Source: Thysanoteuthis rhombus (Eukaryota > Mollusca > Cephalopoda > Oegopsida > Thysanoteuthidae). Taken from it: a DNA stretch of 64,000 bases. The DNA lies in the NCBI GenBank assembly GCA_963457665.1, contig OY735209.1, forward strand, positions 56,069,019 to 56,133,018. Reading direction: 5' to 3'. The notes under the pieces are model-generated. The model did no database searches. It saw only the letters and a program-made list of their open reading frames with translations, and was not told where the DNA came from. Positions 23,374 to 33,738 of this stretch are shown here, one piece after another; position 1 is the first letter of the stretch, and each line of letters opens with the position of its first letter. Both the position numbers and the translations under genes were made by a program.

Positions 23374-24596
23374 GGTGAAATCGTGGATTTGCAAGACAAA
23401 CACGTCTGTGTTTTTGCCCTTTTGGACCTCTTCAGGCGAATGATTCGATTTATTCGAATCCCTATTTTTTTGTTTGCATATTTTCTTTTTTTAGTTTTGC
23501 CTAGTTTCTTGACTTCGAGATCTTTTTTATGATTGTACTTGGATTATCATCCAAATAGCAATAAGCACCCTTTGCAAAACAAATTCCGAGTATCGAATAG
23601 TGTACATCAAGCTAAAATATCAACCCTGGAGAAACCCTAAAAAAAGAAATATTACATAGGAATATCAGAAACATCCTCCAAGATTAGCCAACAATACACC
23701 ATCCTTCTCAAAAGGAAAATACAAAAACAATACATCACTATCCACACATTACTGGCACCTCAAATACATCAATCTCACAATCACAGTAAAATGGAAAATA
23801 TTAGAACAAACACACATGTGTCAGAATATTAAAACCCCATGTCTACCTATGCCTAAATGAAAAATTAGAAATTGTCACCGTCACTGAAACGATGGACTTA
23901 CTAAATAAAAAAGTGAAGTAGCTGCCAAGTGTCGGCACCTTTCAAAATTTCCATTAATAAACATATTTTGGCACTCCACTTACAGGTAAACACCATAGCT
24001 TCTTCTTCTTCTCATTATTATTATTATTAATAGTAATAGTATTACTATTAGTATCATTATTAGTATATCATACCCTCAGCCACTATAAACACAATTCAAT
24101 CATCTAATCGTTTTCTTATAATTATTTTAAATATGTAGAAGCTAACTCACCAAGAATGTTAAGGGAATTAAACATAAACAACTATGGCCATGTAAAAGCG
24201 AACCCTAAAACGAGGTGAAAGATAATATCAAATGACGTGTCTCTTGAAACTAAAACCATCACACTAAACTGATAGATAGCCAACATACTGATTTAAAAAA
24301 AAGAAAAAAAGGTCATTAATTCACCCCACTACGGGAGATGAATATATAAAATAAACAAAAATACAAAAGAATTGATAAAAAAAAACAGTAAAAATTGCTA
24401 ACAGAAATCAACAAGTAAACAAGAAAAAGGGGAAAAGAAATATAGATAAAATAAGGCGGAGTTTTACAACCCTGAAATAGACACACTTTCCAATAACGTC
24501 CTAAATATGGATCCGAATAAATCGAATCATTCGCATCAAGAAGTCCCAAAGGGTAGAAATATACACGTATTTGTGCTGTGAGTCCATAATTTCACC
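23374..24596. mobile_element. 1.2-kb element with family F inverted ends
   Basis: The left end (23374-23470: GGTGAAATCGTGGATTTGCA, ACAAACACG, then GGCGAATGATTCGATTTATTC) is the reverse complement of the right end (about 24488-24596). The same terminal sequence makes both arms of the 15.85-16.15 kb palindrome and the 27.5-kb one. Between the ends is a Penelope-type GIY-YIG remnant. A TA-rich CA/TA tract borders the left end. Penelope-like elements are known for variable, often inverted terminal repeats, which fits. Confidence 0.75.
23645..23885 (+). pseudogene. Penelope-like element GIY-YIG endonuclease remnant
   Basis: Frame one reads YYIGISETSSK at 23650-23682, matching the YIG half of a GIY-YIG nuclease as found C-terminal to the RT of Penelope-like elements. 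After a shift to the next frame, KYKNNTSLS (from 23717), then a WHLK and a VKWKI block (about 23749-23801) match the rest of that domain, ordinarily followed by a cysteine-containing CxLC motif. Here that part decays into stops. GIY-YIG nucleases nick the target for reverse transcription. The RT domain is not present. The assignment rests on the order and spacing of remembered motifs. Confidence 0.65.
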
Positions 24597-24695
24597 GTAT
24601 TTAAAACTTTATTTTAATTGAATGTTGAATGTATAGAGCACTCTATGAAATAAACCCTTCACACATCGGATATTGAATTAATGATTTGTACTTTG

Positions 24696-24699
<4 letters not shown>

Positions 24700-24770
<71 letters not shown>

Positions 24771-24771
24771 C
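24700..24771. repeat. (CA)n-(TA)n microsatellite
   Basis: About 21 CA units run directly into about 14 TA units. Confidence 0.98.
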
Positions 24772-24842
24772 GTATATATGTGTGTTATTAAAAAATAGAC
24801 ATAAGATCCGACAAAATGATCATAAATTGCGTTATATCATAT

Positions 24843-25033
24843 TGAAACTCTCATTTGAAATCTTCTTCCGTCATTACTCGGAGAATGTATCATTTAGCCA
24901 AGACTACATAAACATAGAATAAACAATCAAAGAAAATGAGGCTGCTGCAGGAATCGAACATGCAGCCGATGGGGTAACCGCACCAACGTAGCGTTGCTCT
25001 TAACATTGAGCTAAAAAGCCGCCAGTAATGCAA
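24843..25033 (-). mobile_element. tRNA-derived SINE, family B, near complete
   Basis: On the minus strand the head reads TTTAGCTCAATGTTAAGAGC (A-box, plus 24995-25013), then TGTTCGATTCCTGCAGCAGCC (B-box and 3' acceptor-like side, plus 24940-24961). The body continues with a TGATTGTTTATTC block and ends at TTTCAAATGAGAG. It matches 50012-50147 and 42811-42915 in the body and 59945-60020 in the head, so head and body belong together. This is the best preserved tRNA-like SINE in the window. Confidence 0.8.
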
Positions 25034-25150
25034 ATACCCAAAATAACTGTTTTCACTCCAAATTATTATTTCATTTATTCTCAGTCCATATCTGCTCCAT
25101 TTGTTTCTTTCAATGCGACAATCAAAATGTATGTACAATTAAAGAAAAAG

Positions 25151-25530
25151 GCCCCTTCACTTTTGACCTCTTAAAGGAGGCAACAAGTCTCTAGATCACT
25201 TTTGACACCTGAAAGAGTGAGAAAGTCCCCGTTCACTTTTGTCATCTTAGAGGGGAAAAATCTACCGTCTCTTTTGACCCTTCACACGGTGGGAAAGTCT
25301 CAACCCAATGTGACCCCTCAAAGTTTCCCTAACTTTTGACTATTTGAAGGAGGGAATCTCCCTCTATTGTTGACTCCTTGGGAGGGGAAAAAGTTTCCCT
25401 TGAGTTTTGACACCTAAAATGAGGAAAATGTCTTCCGTCCCTTCCAAACCTTCATGGAGAGGAAAAATTCTCCCTTCCGTTTTGCTCCCCCCCCCAAAGG
25501 GTGGGTTCCCCTTCACTTTACACCCCATCG
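25151..25530 (+). repeat. 37-bp minisatellite, about 10 units
   Basis: Units of roughly 34-39 bp begin with CACTTTTGAC-type sequence, then CCT..AAAG, GAGGGGAAAAAGTCTCCCTT. Starts fall near 25158, 25197, 25234, 25270, 25331, 25365, 25402, 25441, 25474 and 25511. Units are diverged and there are C/G runs near 25485. Confidence 0.8.
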
Positions 25531-25544
25531 TATTTATACAGTAT

Positions 25545-25795
25545 TCCAAACGGAAAGTAACAGTCTAGTTTAGAATTATAGTCACAATGTAAATAAAACC
25601 CACCTAAAGTCTTGAAAAAATATCTAACATTTTCGAAATGAACTCAAGTGACCTTTGGCATGCCTTCTGAATGGGCTTGGGGTACGTTTTAAAAGAAAAA
25701 AGTTTTGAGAAAAATGTTTGAAAGAGTTCTAGGGGTGCGTTCTATTTACAATTAAATTATAATGCGAAACTGAGCCTACTATAAATATCCGCTTA
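25545..25795. mobile_element. Foldback element, family G
   Basis: The reverse complement of 25549-25635 (TTTTATTTACATTGTGACTATAATTCTAAACT, TTACTTTCCG) matches 25700-25795 (TTCTATTTACAATTAAATTATAATGCGAAACTGAG). One-armed relatives are at 31995-32083 and 50790-50890. This suggests a small non-autonomous element with inverted arms, about 250 bp. Confidence 0.65.
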
Positions 25796-27030
25796 TTTTT
25801 TATGTTTACTAGCTGGGATACTCAACGTTGCCCGGGGGAAATGACTTGGAATTCAACCAAACAGGAAAAGTATGGTCTTTGACATATTTCTTCTTACACA
25901 ACACGACCAATGGAAAAACACGATTATTTACATTACGTACACGTGAAAGAGTAACAGTAACGGAAGAAATATTCTGATTCATACGCACACACCAAGAACA
26001 AATAATGTCGTCGCTTAGTTTGACAAGGCTTCTGGATACACTGCATAAGTGTTTCTCCGATTGGATGCCAGGATCCAATCCTAGAACAACCGAGCTGTCA
26101 ATGGGAAATGGATGGAGAATTCAGCTAAAGATCAGCGACCTTGAGAGATTGTCCTTGTGCCTTGTTATGTTGTTGACTGATGTCAAAAACTCAATTTAGA
26201 TAATTTCTATTGAGCAGCTTTGTTGACATTATAAATCTAAATTACATTTGCTTAACCGAATCATAAGCGAAAAAAGGAAAACGTTGTTAAGGATAAATGT
26301 ACGCGATAAATATTAAAAAAAAAAAACATTAAAAATAGAAACGTTCATAAAAAAGTGATGTAAATTAAACTTTGTAAACGAAAAATGTTAGCTTTAGCAT
26401 TAATCATGGAAAGATTCCTGAAAAAAAAAAGAATTTAAAAGAAATTAAACTGAGCAAAATCCGTTTATTTAATGTTATACCAACATGCGAAGTTTACTGA
26501 AATAAAAAAAAAACATGAACTGAAAATACTGTGAAGTAGAAAGTATTTTTAATACGATGTCGATATAAAACAATGACTGAAAAGGAATAGAAAGAGAAAA
26601 AAATATTTTTGAGGAAACGTTGTAAACTGAAGAGAATATCAGAGTAAACAAATTGTTGTAATGTTGACTTTTTACAACTATTTACCTTCATTTTCTCTAC
26701 TTACTATTCAAGTTTATCTGAATATTTATTTAATATTATGCCAACATACATACGGCTACCGTGAAGTTATATAGGATAAATTGGAAAAAACAAAAACAAA
26801 ACAAAACAAAACAAAAAACTCTGCCAGGTCTCGTCAAGAAAACGTTAATCCAGCTGGTCAGTTTTTGGCTACTTTCTCTGGACCATCAGCCAGGCCTGTT
26901 TTTCATTTTTTGCCCCAATTCTCATTAAAGGACCTTTTTGCCTACTCTCTCTGGACTGTTAACCTGCCCTGTCGAAAACATCTTTCTTTCTCCCTTCTCT
27001 GGGTAAAGACGTGCATACAAATAGACATCC

Positions 27031-27032
<2 letters not shown>
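25796..27032. other. No recognised gene
   Basis: A GATACTCAACGTTGCCCGGG-like string (25815-25839) resembles a widely scattered repeat of animal genomes that I cannot name. The open frames at 25809-26078 (minus) and 26005-26199 (plus) overlap it. The rest is AT-rich. Confidence 0.4.

Positions 27033-27100
<68 letters not shown>
27033..27100. repeat. (AT)n microsatellite
   Basis: About 34 AT units directly next to the 3' end of the family A SINE. Confidence 0.98.
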
Positions 27101-27109
<9 letters not shown>

Positions 27110-27342
27110 GTCATCCACAGTTTCTTCAGTGTGGCTATAGACTTTCCATTATCCATTATCCATCCAATACCACGAAGCAGGATTGAAACCTTAGCTTCAG
27201 ATATCCTACCTATGAGCTGCAGAACTGTATGGTCAGTAAGGCTGAATTTAAGCGATATATTTATTTACGGATAAATTTCCTATCCATCAGAGTGCTCTAT
27301 TCCTATGGAAGAGCATTGCATAAGCTTACAATGGATGAGTTA

Positions 27343-27343
<1 letters not shown>
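27101..27343 (-). mobile_element. tRNA-derived SINE, family A, between (AT)n tracts
   Basis: The minus strand carries a B-box-like GGTTTCAATCCTG (plus 27177-27190) and ends in a CTGTGGATGACAC block right at the (AT)n. The upstream part contains CATTGTAAGCTTATGCAATG. Copies at 32241-32522 and 51999-52267 have the same order and orientation. Confidence 0.75.

Positions 27344-27402
<59 letters not shown>
27344..27402. repeat. (AT)n microsatellite
   Basis: Second (AT)n tract, on the 5' side of the family A SINE copy. Confidence 0.98.
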
Positions 27403-27404
<2 letters not shown>

Positions 27405-27522
27405 ATTCCTGATTTTACTTTATATATATACATATATATGATATAACGCTATATCCGAAATGTGATGAATTTATTTAAGTCCTCGATACATTCACCATTG
27501 AACATTAAGTTAAAGTAGAGCT

Positions 27523-27647
27523 TAAAATGTGAAATAAAAGATTCGCTGCACAAACACGTTTGTGTTCCTAAGAAGCCCAAACAGGACAGAAACATAAAGA
27601 TATTTGTGTGACTATCTCTCTCCGCACTTAAGCTCAATTTTCACCCT
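27523..27647. mobile_element. Short family F palindrome
   Basis: GATTCGCTGCACAAACACG on the left and the reverse complement of CAAACAGGACAGAAACATAA plus ATTTGTGTG on the right are the same end sequence as in the 15.85-kb and 23.37-kb elements. Only about 125 bp remains, with the ends TGTGAAAT and TTTTCACC. Confidence 0.65.
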
Positions 27648-27959
27648 GTAGGATGATATTGTTCCTTGAGAATGAATTAATGCGTTTAAAAAATCTGTGT
27701 CCATTTTTCTCGAGTGATGCTATAACAACGCTGCTTTATTCGAGATCATATTTATCATCCTAAAATGACGAATCAATTTACTTTTTAAGTAATTCATTTT
27801 GCTGTTAGTCTAATGATAAAGTTACATATGTATTTTTCATGGATGATACAAAAAAGTAATCGAAACTTTCAATATATCCTATGAACATAAACTTTATCTG
27901 ATACGCTTATTGCTATTTTTACACGATCGTTTGAACATAAATTTCCTGAACTTGATTTA
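27648..27959. other. No recognised gene
   Basis: AT-rich spacer before the hAT remnant. The real 5' limit of the hAT element may lie in it. Confidence 0.35.
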
Positions 27960-29385
27960 TTTCTGTCTTTAAACAGGACTTTTTTGACAGAAATCAGAAA
28001 CCAGTATATAAATTGTTTTTAGAATTTTATGCCGTCCATGACTGCACTACAACTGGACTTGAAATTATCATAACGGATGTTTTGCAAAAACACGAAATTG
28101 ATATTATTTTAAGCCAGAAAATTGCAAAATACATTCATTGTGCAGCACATTATTTGAATCTTGTAAGGTATTGCCAAAGTCACCGATTTCTTCTGACACC
28201 AACGACTGCTTGAATAAGTTTTCCAACGCAAGTCTTAAGAGATGGTGATCGTTTCACAGAGAAAAAAATCCATCATGGACTCTGAAACGATTACGTCCAA
28301 CCCAACGGTCTTCAAGGGATGAAGCCTTGATGAATCTTAGGTTCAAATACAGTGAAGTCATAAAAGTACTTGGAAATAAATTTTGAAATCGAGGAAGGTT
28401 GACAAAAAGGTTGGAGCAGAAAAACTTCGAAGTAAACTCGTAAATTTTGATCTCATGATATTTCTTATTATGTCTTACGTTTTCGTTCGTAATGCCTCTG
28501 AGTAAAAAAAACAAAAAAACAAAATAAGTCTGCCGACATGCAAGATGTTGAGAAATGCAAACGAGTGCATGAAGCGGCTACGAGAATGTTTTGGAGATAT
28601 CAAGACTTCAGTCATAGGGAGTAGACGTTGAGCTTTTCAACGGTAACTGCGTCGGCTGGAGCCATTTTTTGGAAGTGACTACTATTTCTTCCCACGTTAA
28701 GCCTGACCTTGTGTCACATATTGCTGTGGTGGGACAGTGATTAAATAGAAAGTCATAGGGAGTAGAAACTATCTTTCGAGAGAAGAGTGTTGGTTGTGTG
28801 AAAAACACTTTGATGAACTAAGTCAAGACGAAAGGATTGAAAACGGTGAATAAGTTCTTTGAAGTGGAAGTTTTCTATAGAATTCTTGATATTTTATCTT
28901 CTCGGTTATATGAACGTTTTGAATATTAATGGTGCATTGCTCAAAAATTTCAAAGCCGCAAAGTTTTGGATGGTATTGACAACGATCGACTTCACTAATT
29001 ATGAAAACTTGTAAGTGATAAATACGACGATGAAAAGAAATTTCCGAGCGGTATCGAAGAATATCATAAAAACGCCGAAAGTATCAGACAGCTGGCTAAA
29101 TCGATTATTTGTGAAAATTCGATTTTGTTCGCTAGCTTCTCAGAAGTTAGGACAGCTTATATTTTGTTTTTAACTCGACCCGTTACGACTGCAGAAACCG
29201 AGAGATCATTTTCAAAGTTAAAGTTAATTGAACACTCTATTAGAAGTCTAATCTTACAAAAGCGACTCTCAAGACTTTTTAAGTGTAGAAAAAGTAAGAT
29301 GAAGAAACTTTATTTCGAGAAAATTCATAAGACTATACTCAATAGACATCATTTATATTTATTTTAGAAATTGTTTTATATTTTG
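27960..29385 (+). pseudogene. hAT transposase remnant (ZMYM1-like subgroup)
   Basis: The order of conserved pieces follows a hAT transposase. An FLEFYAVHDCTTTGLEI stretch (about 28014-28064) matches the first catalytic region. CAAHYLNL at 28139-28164 matches the conserved C-x2-H-x-LNL motif. RPTQRSSRDEA (about 28288-28325) resembles the TRWSSR motif. A long decayed middle follows, and RPVTTAETERSFSKLKLI near 29177-29232 is the C-terminal dimerisation (hATC) signature. Stops and frame changes occur throughout, so the copy is inactive. No terminal inverted repeat or 8-bp target duplication was found. A 125-bp repeat has inserted at 28626-28750. Confidence 0.8.
28626..28750 (-). mobile_element. 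Short dispersed repeat (family D) inserted in the hAT remnant
   Basis: It is flanked by a perfect 16-bp direct repeat, AGTCATAGGGAGTAGA, at 28610-28625 and 28751-28766. The insert's minus strand matches 31531-31650 (CTGTCCCAC-ACAGC, GACACAAGGTC-GGCTTAACGTGGGAAG, CCAAAAAATGGCTCCAG). No clear A/B boxes were found. The long target duplication fits LINE-mobilised SINEs rather than a DNA transposon. Confidence 0.85.
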
Positions 29386-29740
29386 TTTTGAATATAATTA
29401 AAAGAACAATTTTGAGTAGACTGGCATTTTATTAAAAAATAAGTAAAATTCAAAATCATAATTAAATTTTCGAGCCAAGAATAACCGTTGAAACCTTTAA
29501 GTGAGGTTCAAACTTTTATCATTATCGGTAGCCTTGGGAGAACAGCAGGTTGTTATTACCTCTGCATCTATCAAATTGTACTATCAGCGTATAGATCAGT
29601 AAATTAATTAGATCAGCACACCGTGCAGAGATTGTTTCATTATTTTATCTTGTATGGTTAACTAAAATTAAACAATTACGTGTCACTCATATCTCAATTT
29701 CCCCAAAGTAGAACAAGTTTAGTGAAAAACAATGGTTAGA

Positions 29741-30225
29741 AATCATCATCAGCTTTTTAGCATCCGTCGTTGGACATAGACCTTCCCAAAGATTCGCCAG
29801 AACTTTTTATCACAGGCATTGCGGAACAGTATTTAACTACCTCGTCATGCAATCTTACTTTCTGTCAGCAATGACATGGTCTCTGCGGATCCACGTTGTG
29901 AGTCGTGATGTCTTGCAGTCCTTTTCCAGTCCATTGCCTTTTGAGTTTTCTGATGGATTCAATGATATCTCAGACTCCTGTCTTTTCTCTATTATACTGT
30001 CCTGTCTTATGATCTCTCCATGTGATGTTGAGCATTATTCTCTCTTGTGCACGTAGCACAGTTTTCAGTTTGAGGGTCAATTTTTGGGTCAGGATCTATG
30101 TTTTAGCTCCATAGGTGACTATCGGAAGGATGCATTGGTTGTATACTCTTCTTTTTAGGGAAACTGAACTTCCCAACCTAGTGTGATTCTTCACTGTATT
30201 TCTTCTTTTGATGATTTCATGGAGA
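29741..30225 (-). mobile_element. RTE-clade LINE 3' end
   Basis: It starts with a short ATCATCATC (complement of the GAT tail), then GCATCCGTCGTTGGACATAGACC and the rest of the conserved 3' sequence in reverse complement, reaching the GATGCATTGGTTGTATACTC block (complement of YNQCILP) near 30130-30150 and about 75 bp further. Frames are broken. Confidence 0.85.
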
Positions 30226-31190
30226 ATAATAATAAAATAGAATGAAAACTTAGATATTAACGATGTGTTTTAGAAGATATTTTGTTCCCAATAAGGAATT
30301 GTGATTCTATTGGAAAATTGTTAATTAGTATAAGAATTTAGGTGATACCTTTTGAGTTGTGAACAATAACCTTTTATATTCTTCGGATTTTAAAGTACAT
30401 ATTTGGCTTTTAGCCATTTTATAAACAAGCACCAATATTTTCGCAAATCAAGAATTAATAAATAAGTATTTAACCCTTACTTAAAAATCTGACAAATAAA
30501 GTGAAGAGTATGTACAAGCTATGGGCTAAGATAAGCATAAACGTCGAAAGAGCAAGGGCATTTGTCTCTTTACAGTCTTGTTGATTTACAAGTGACGAGT
30601 GGAAAATAATTGTGCTGCTTTTAGATATTTTTATTACGCATTAAACGCAAAAATTGAATAATATTTGTTGATTGATTTTTCCTATCGTTCTCAAAAAATA
30701 AACAAACAAGTTAAATCCGGAAATCTTTTTGTGTCGTCAAAAATATTTCGAAGTTTACCTCGGTCTCGCAGTCTTTACAAGCATAATCACAGTGACATCA
30801 CTTAACTAAAGGACACATGTATATTGATTGATAAATTGGAAGGATTTTTTACCATCCGATTCATATATCTTCTCAACCATACGCAGATTAAATCACATTT
30901 TTGCACTTTTAATAGATATGTATATCAGCATGAATGATTTCAGGACAGTAATGTGTATTTTAAGAACCGCGATCAAATAATTTAATGTCACTCCTATTGT
31001 CGGTCATTTTTTAAAATCAAATTGCAAATATGCACAAACAAATAAAGGGTGAAATCATTAATATTAAGTAAAATGACCGACATTTTTACATTCAACATAA
31101 CGCATATAGAGCATCAATGCAATTAGATTCTTGTCTGCTTCCAAAAGGATTTCCCTCAATATTATACAATATTATTGTATAGATCATTCG
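30226..31190. other. No recognised gene
   Basis: AT-rich. TGTCGGTCATTTT near 30996-31010 and its inverse AAAATGACCGACA near 31070-31082 form a short inverted pair, possibly connected with the Tc1 remnant that follows. Confidence 0.4.
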
Positions 31191-31194
31191 TGTT

Positions 31195-31505
31195 TGTGGG
31201 TTTTGTCAAGAGGTAGTTTCAAGTATTTGCCATAAGTTATCGATGAGGTCAAGGTTCGACGAATGGGCTAACCACTGCATTACCTCAAATGCCCTTGACA
31301 AGTCTGAAGGTGAGTTTTCAGTCGTTATCATGTTGAAAAACTTACAACCTTACGCCTCGAAGCACCCTCATCCGTGTTTAACAGTCGCTCTAACGCAGTG
31401 TAGGTGTTACTCTTTTCCTATCCTAATCTTACCCTGGACACCAGAATCAATCATGTTGAAATTTGGTTTATCATTCTACATCAAAACAAGCAGCTGTTCC
31501 AAGCT
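31195..31505 (-). pseudogene. Tc1-like transposase remnant
   Basis: Minus-strand pieces in family order: an ATVKHG motif (plus 31372-31388; Tc1 proteins have TVKHGGGS before the WGCF block), then VMQWLAHSSNLDLIDNLW over about 31228-31285, which matches the EWPAQSPDLNPIENLW region around the last acidic residues of the DDE/D triad. The SPD-N-IE core is changed to SNLDLID, and stops interrupt the frame between blocks, so no active protein is possible. The N-terminal DNA-binding part and both terminal inverted repeats were not found. Family D repeat sequence abuts it at 31531. Confidence 0.75.
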
Positions 31506-31530
31506 CCAATCACGCCATTAGGGGGGGGGG

Positions 31531-31650
31531 GTATTTATTCGCTGTCCCACTACAGCAAAATATGACACAAGGTCGAGGCTTAACGTGGGAAGAACCATCC
31601 GTCCAAAAATGGCTCCAGTCGACGCGGCTTCGGTTTGCTAAGCAACCAAA
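31531..31650 (+). mobile_element. Family D short dispersed repeat
   Basis: Opposite-orientation relative of 28626-28750. A run of ten or more G directly precedes it. The reading frame across both copies gives similar peptides (GLTWEE, KWLQ), but this reflects shared DNA, not a proven protein. Confidence 0.75.
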
Positions 31651-31994
31651 GCAACCCCCGAAAGCGTCCACTTAGGGACCTGCTCCGTTAAGTGCAATGG
31701 AGCAGTGCTGCCCCGGGGAAACCATTTGGTGAACTGGGTGTGTGTTAGTATATCCTTTAAGGAGACTTTTGGCTTTCTGAAGGTCAAACATCCCTTAGAC
31801 TCGAGTGTTTCCAGGAGATTTTTATGATGGTTACACCTCTACCTCTTTCTAAACCATATTTTTGTCTTACATCATTTCTGATACCGACGGCTATGATTTT
31901 CCATTTACTCATCAAAAGTCGGTAAATATACCAATCCATTCGTTCGTAGCTCAACAAAATTTAGTATGCGTGCTTAATGGACCTAGAGGAATAA
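31651..31994. other. No recognised gene
   Basis: Nothing assignable. Confidence 0.35.
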
Positions 31995-32080
31995 TTTAAA
32001 TTGAAAAAAAATTTTCAGAGATGGGGTGAGTTCTATTTACAATATAACTATAATGCTAAACTGAACCTTTACTTTCTGCT

Positions 32081-32083
<3 letters not shown>
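31995..32083 (+). repeat. Family G repeat arm
   Basis: TTCTATTTACAATATAACTATAATGCTAAACTGA followed by a CTTTACTTTC-GCTC end aligns with 25727-25790 and 50821-50872. It runs straight into (AT)n. Confidence 0.7.

Positions 32084-32142
<59 letters not shown>
32084..32142. repeat. (AT)n microsatellite
   Basis: About 29 AT units attached to the end of the family G arm. Confidence 0.98.
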
Positions 32143-32144
<2 letters not shown>

Positions 32145-32240
32145 GCGAGCTGAAAAACATCCGATTGAGCTGAATTTCTGCTAACTCACCGAGAGCAGGA
32201 GGTGGTATTATATGTAGATGTATCTATATATATAATTAAT

Positions 32241-32520
32241 TATTGTGTCATCCACAGACAGCTGTTTCGTTGTATTACAACTTTTCAGTGTGGCTATAGA
32301 CTATCCATTATCTCATCCAGTACCACAAGGTAGGATTGAAACTTTCGCTTCAGACCCGGTATCCTACCTCTGCACCACGGAACTGGACGGTCAGTAAGGT
32401 TGAATATAAGCGCTATATTTTCTTAGCATATATTCCCCATCCACCAGAGTGCTCTATTCCTATGGAAGAGCATTGCATAAGCTTACAATGAACGGGTTAC
32501 CCCACTTAAAGAGTGCTCAA

Positions 32521-32522
<2 letters not shown>
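32241..32522 (-). mobile_element. tRNA-derived SINE, family A
   Basis: On the minus strand the A-box TGGTGCAGAGGTAGGATA (plus 32360-32377) and B-box AGTTTCAATCCTAC (plus 32330-32344) are clear and spaced as in a tRNA. The 3' end ACAGCTGTCTGTGGATGACAC meets a short TA-rich stretch. It is the most complete of the three copies. Confidence 0.8.

Positions 32523-32573
<51 letters not shown>
32523..32573. repeat. (AT)n microsatellite
   Basis: About 25 AT units on the 5' side of the family A copy. Confidence 0.98.
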
Positions 32574-32577
<4 letters not shown>

Positions 32578-33511
32578 CGTGTGTGTGCAACTGCCTGTTT
32601 TATTATTACGTTTGTTCGGTTTAAATAATTCTAAGATGATAAAAAGAATGAAGAGGACTTTGTTAGGCGTAAAAAAGGAAAGATAGATGAGACATCGTCA
32701 CACTCAGCTTCGCCCTTGCCTTAACCAGCGTTGAAAATGATAAACTTACTCGTGGTGGGGGGGGGCAAAGAAATGACCCACTATTAATTCCAAATATTGA
32801 ATATTTTGAATAAACAGTCTCCTGCCCAACGAGAAAACATCCTCAGTTTTGTATTAACAAGTCGAAATAGAAACCTTTCCCCCCTAGATAATCGAACCGC
32901 TCATTTGAAATGTGAGCAAGTCAGCGTCTTGATATCATCTTTGAAAGTGAGTAGACTCCCATTATTACAGCATTCTCGAATTCACCGTTATAGCGGGTGT
33001 ATTAAAAACGTGATATGCAAATGAAAAATACGACGTGCAAATTAAAAATTACGGTCAGCAAGTTATTTTCTTTTCAATTTGCTTGTGAAAAGATATAATC
33101 TTCGACATTAGTCTTGCGAGAACATGAAATCAATGAGCTTAGAACGAATGCCGTGAGTATACTGTGTGGCCATTAATTATATAATTTGAGAGAACGCTGA
33201 CTTCGGTAAAGAATTTTGAAAGATTAGTTATCATTCCAAAACAAACCTCTAAAGATAATTCTACCATGAAGTTCTGATCCATTGACAAATTCTAATAGCC
33301 CCACAGAAATACACATCTTTTTATAAACGTAGTATTTTCTATCTATTTTAAAAATCTGGCACTGGTATTGGTTAGCAATCGACAGGACTTTAATTTACTC
33401 TCATTATTTGTACATTTTGTAGTTCAACAAAGGCAATAATAAAATCGTCAAGTAAAGTTTTATCAATGATTCGATTAATACAAAAAGGTCATGTTTACAT
33501 ACGAAAGCACA

Positions 33512-33513
<2 letters not shown>
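32574..33513. other. No recognised gene
   Basis: A 75-codon frame (32797-33024) shows no motif. GGGGGGGG occurs near 32756-32765. Confidence 0.4.

Positions 33514-33576
<63 letters not shown>
33514..33576. repeat. (AT)n microsatellite
   Basis: About 31 AT units. Confidence 0.98.
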
Positions 33577-33581
<5 letters not shown>

Positions 33582-33684
33582 CAGCCCCTATTTTTGCTAT
33601 GGTTAAAATTACCAACCACGCATTCTTTTTATTCTTTTCATATCCTTCCCATTACAAAACACCTCACTTTCCTTACAAGGTTTC

Positions 33685-33728
33685 CACCGGAAGAAGGCTG
33701 GAGAATGTATCGCTCGAAATGTTGTAAT
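33685..33728 (+). other. Short conserved motif ending CGAAATGTTGTA
   Basis: CCGGAAGAAGGCTGG...TATCGCTCGAAATGTTGTA is similar in layout to 19548-19592 and 41115-41155. The CUGAUGA core of a hammerhead is not intact. Confidence 0.35.
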
Positions 33729-33738
33729 CATGTTAATG

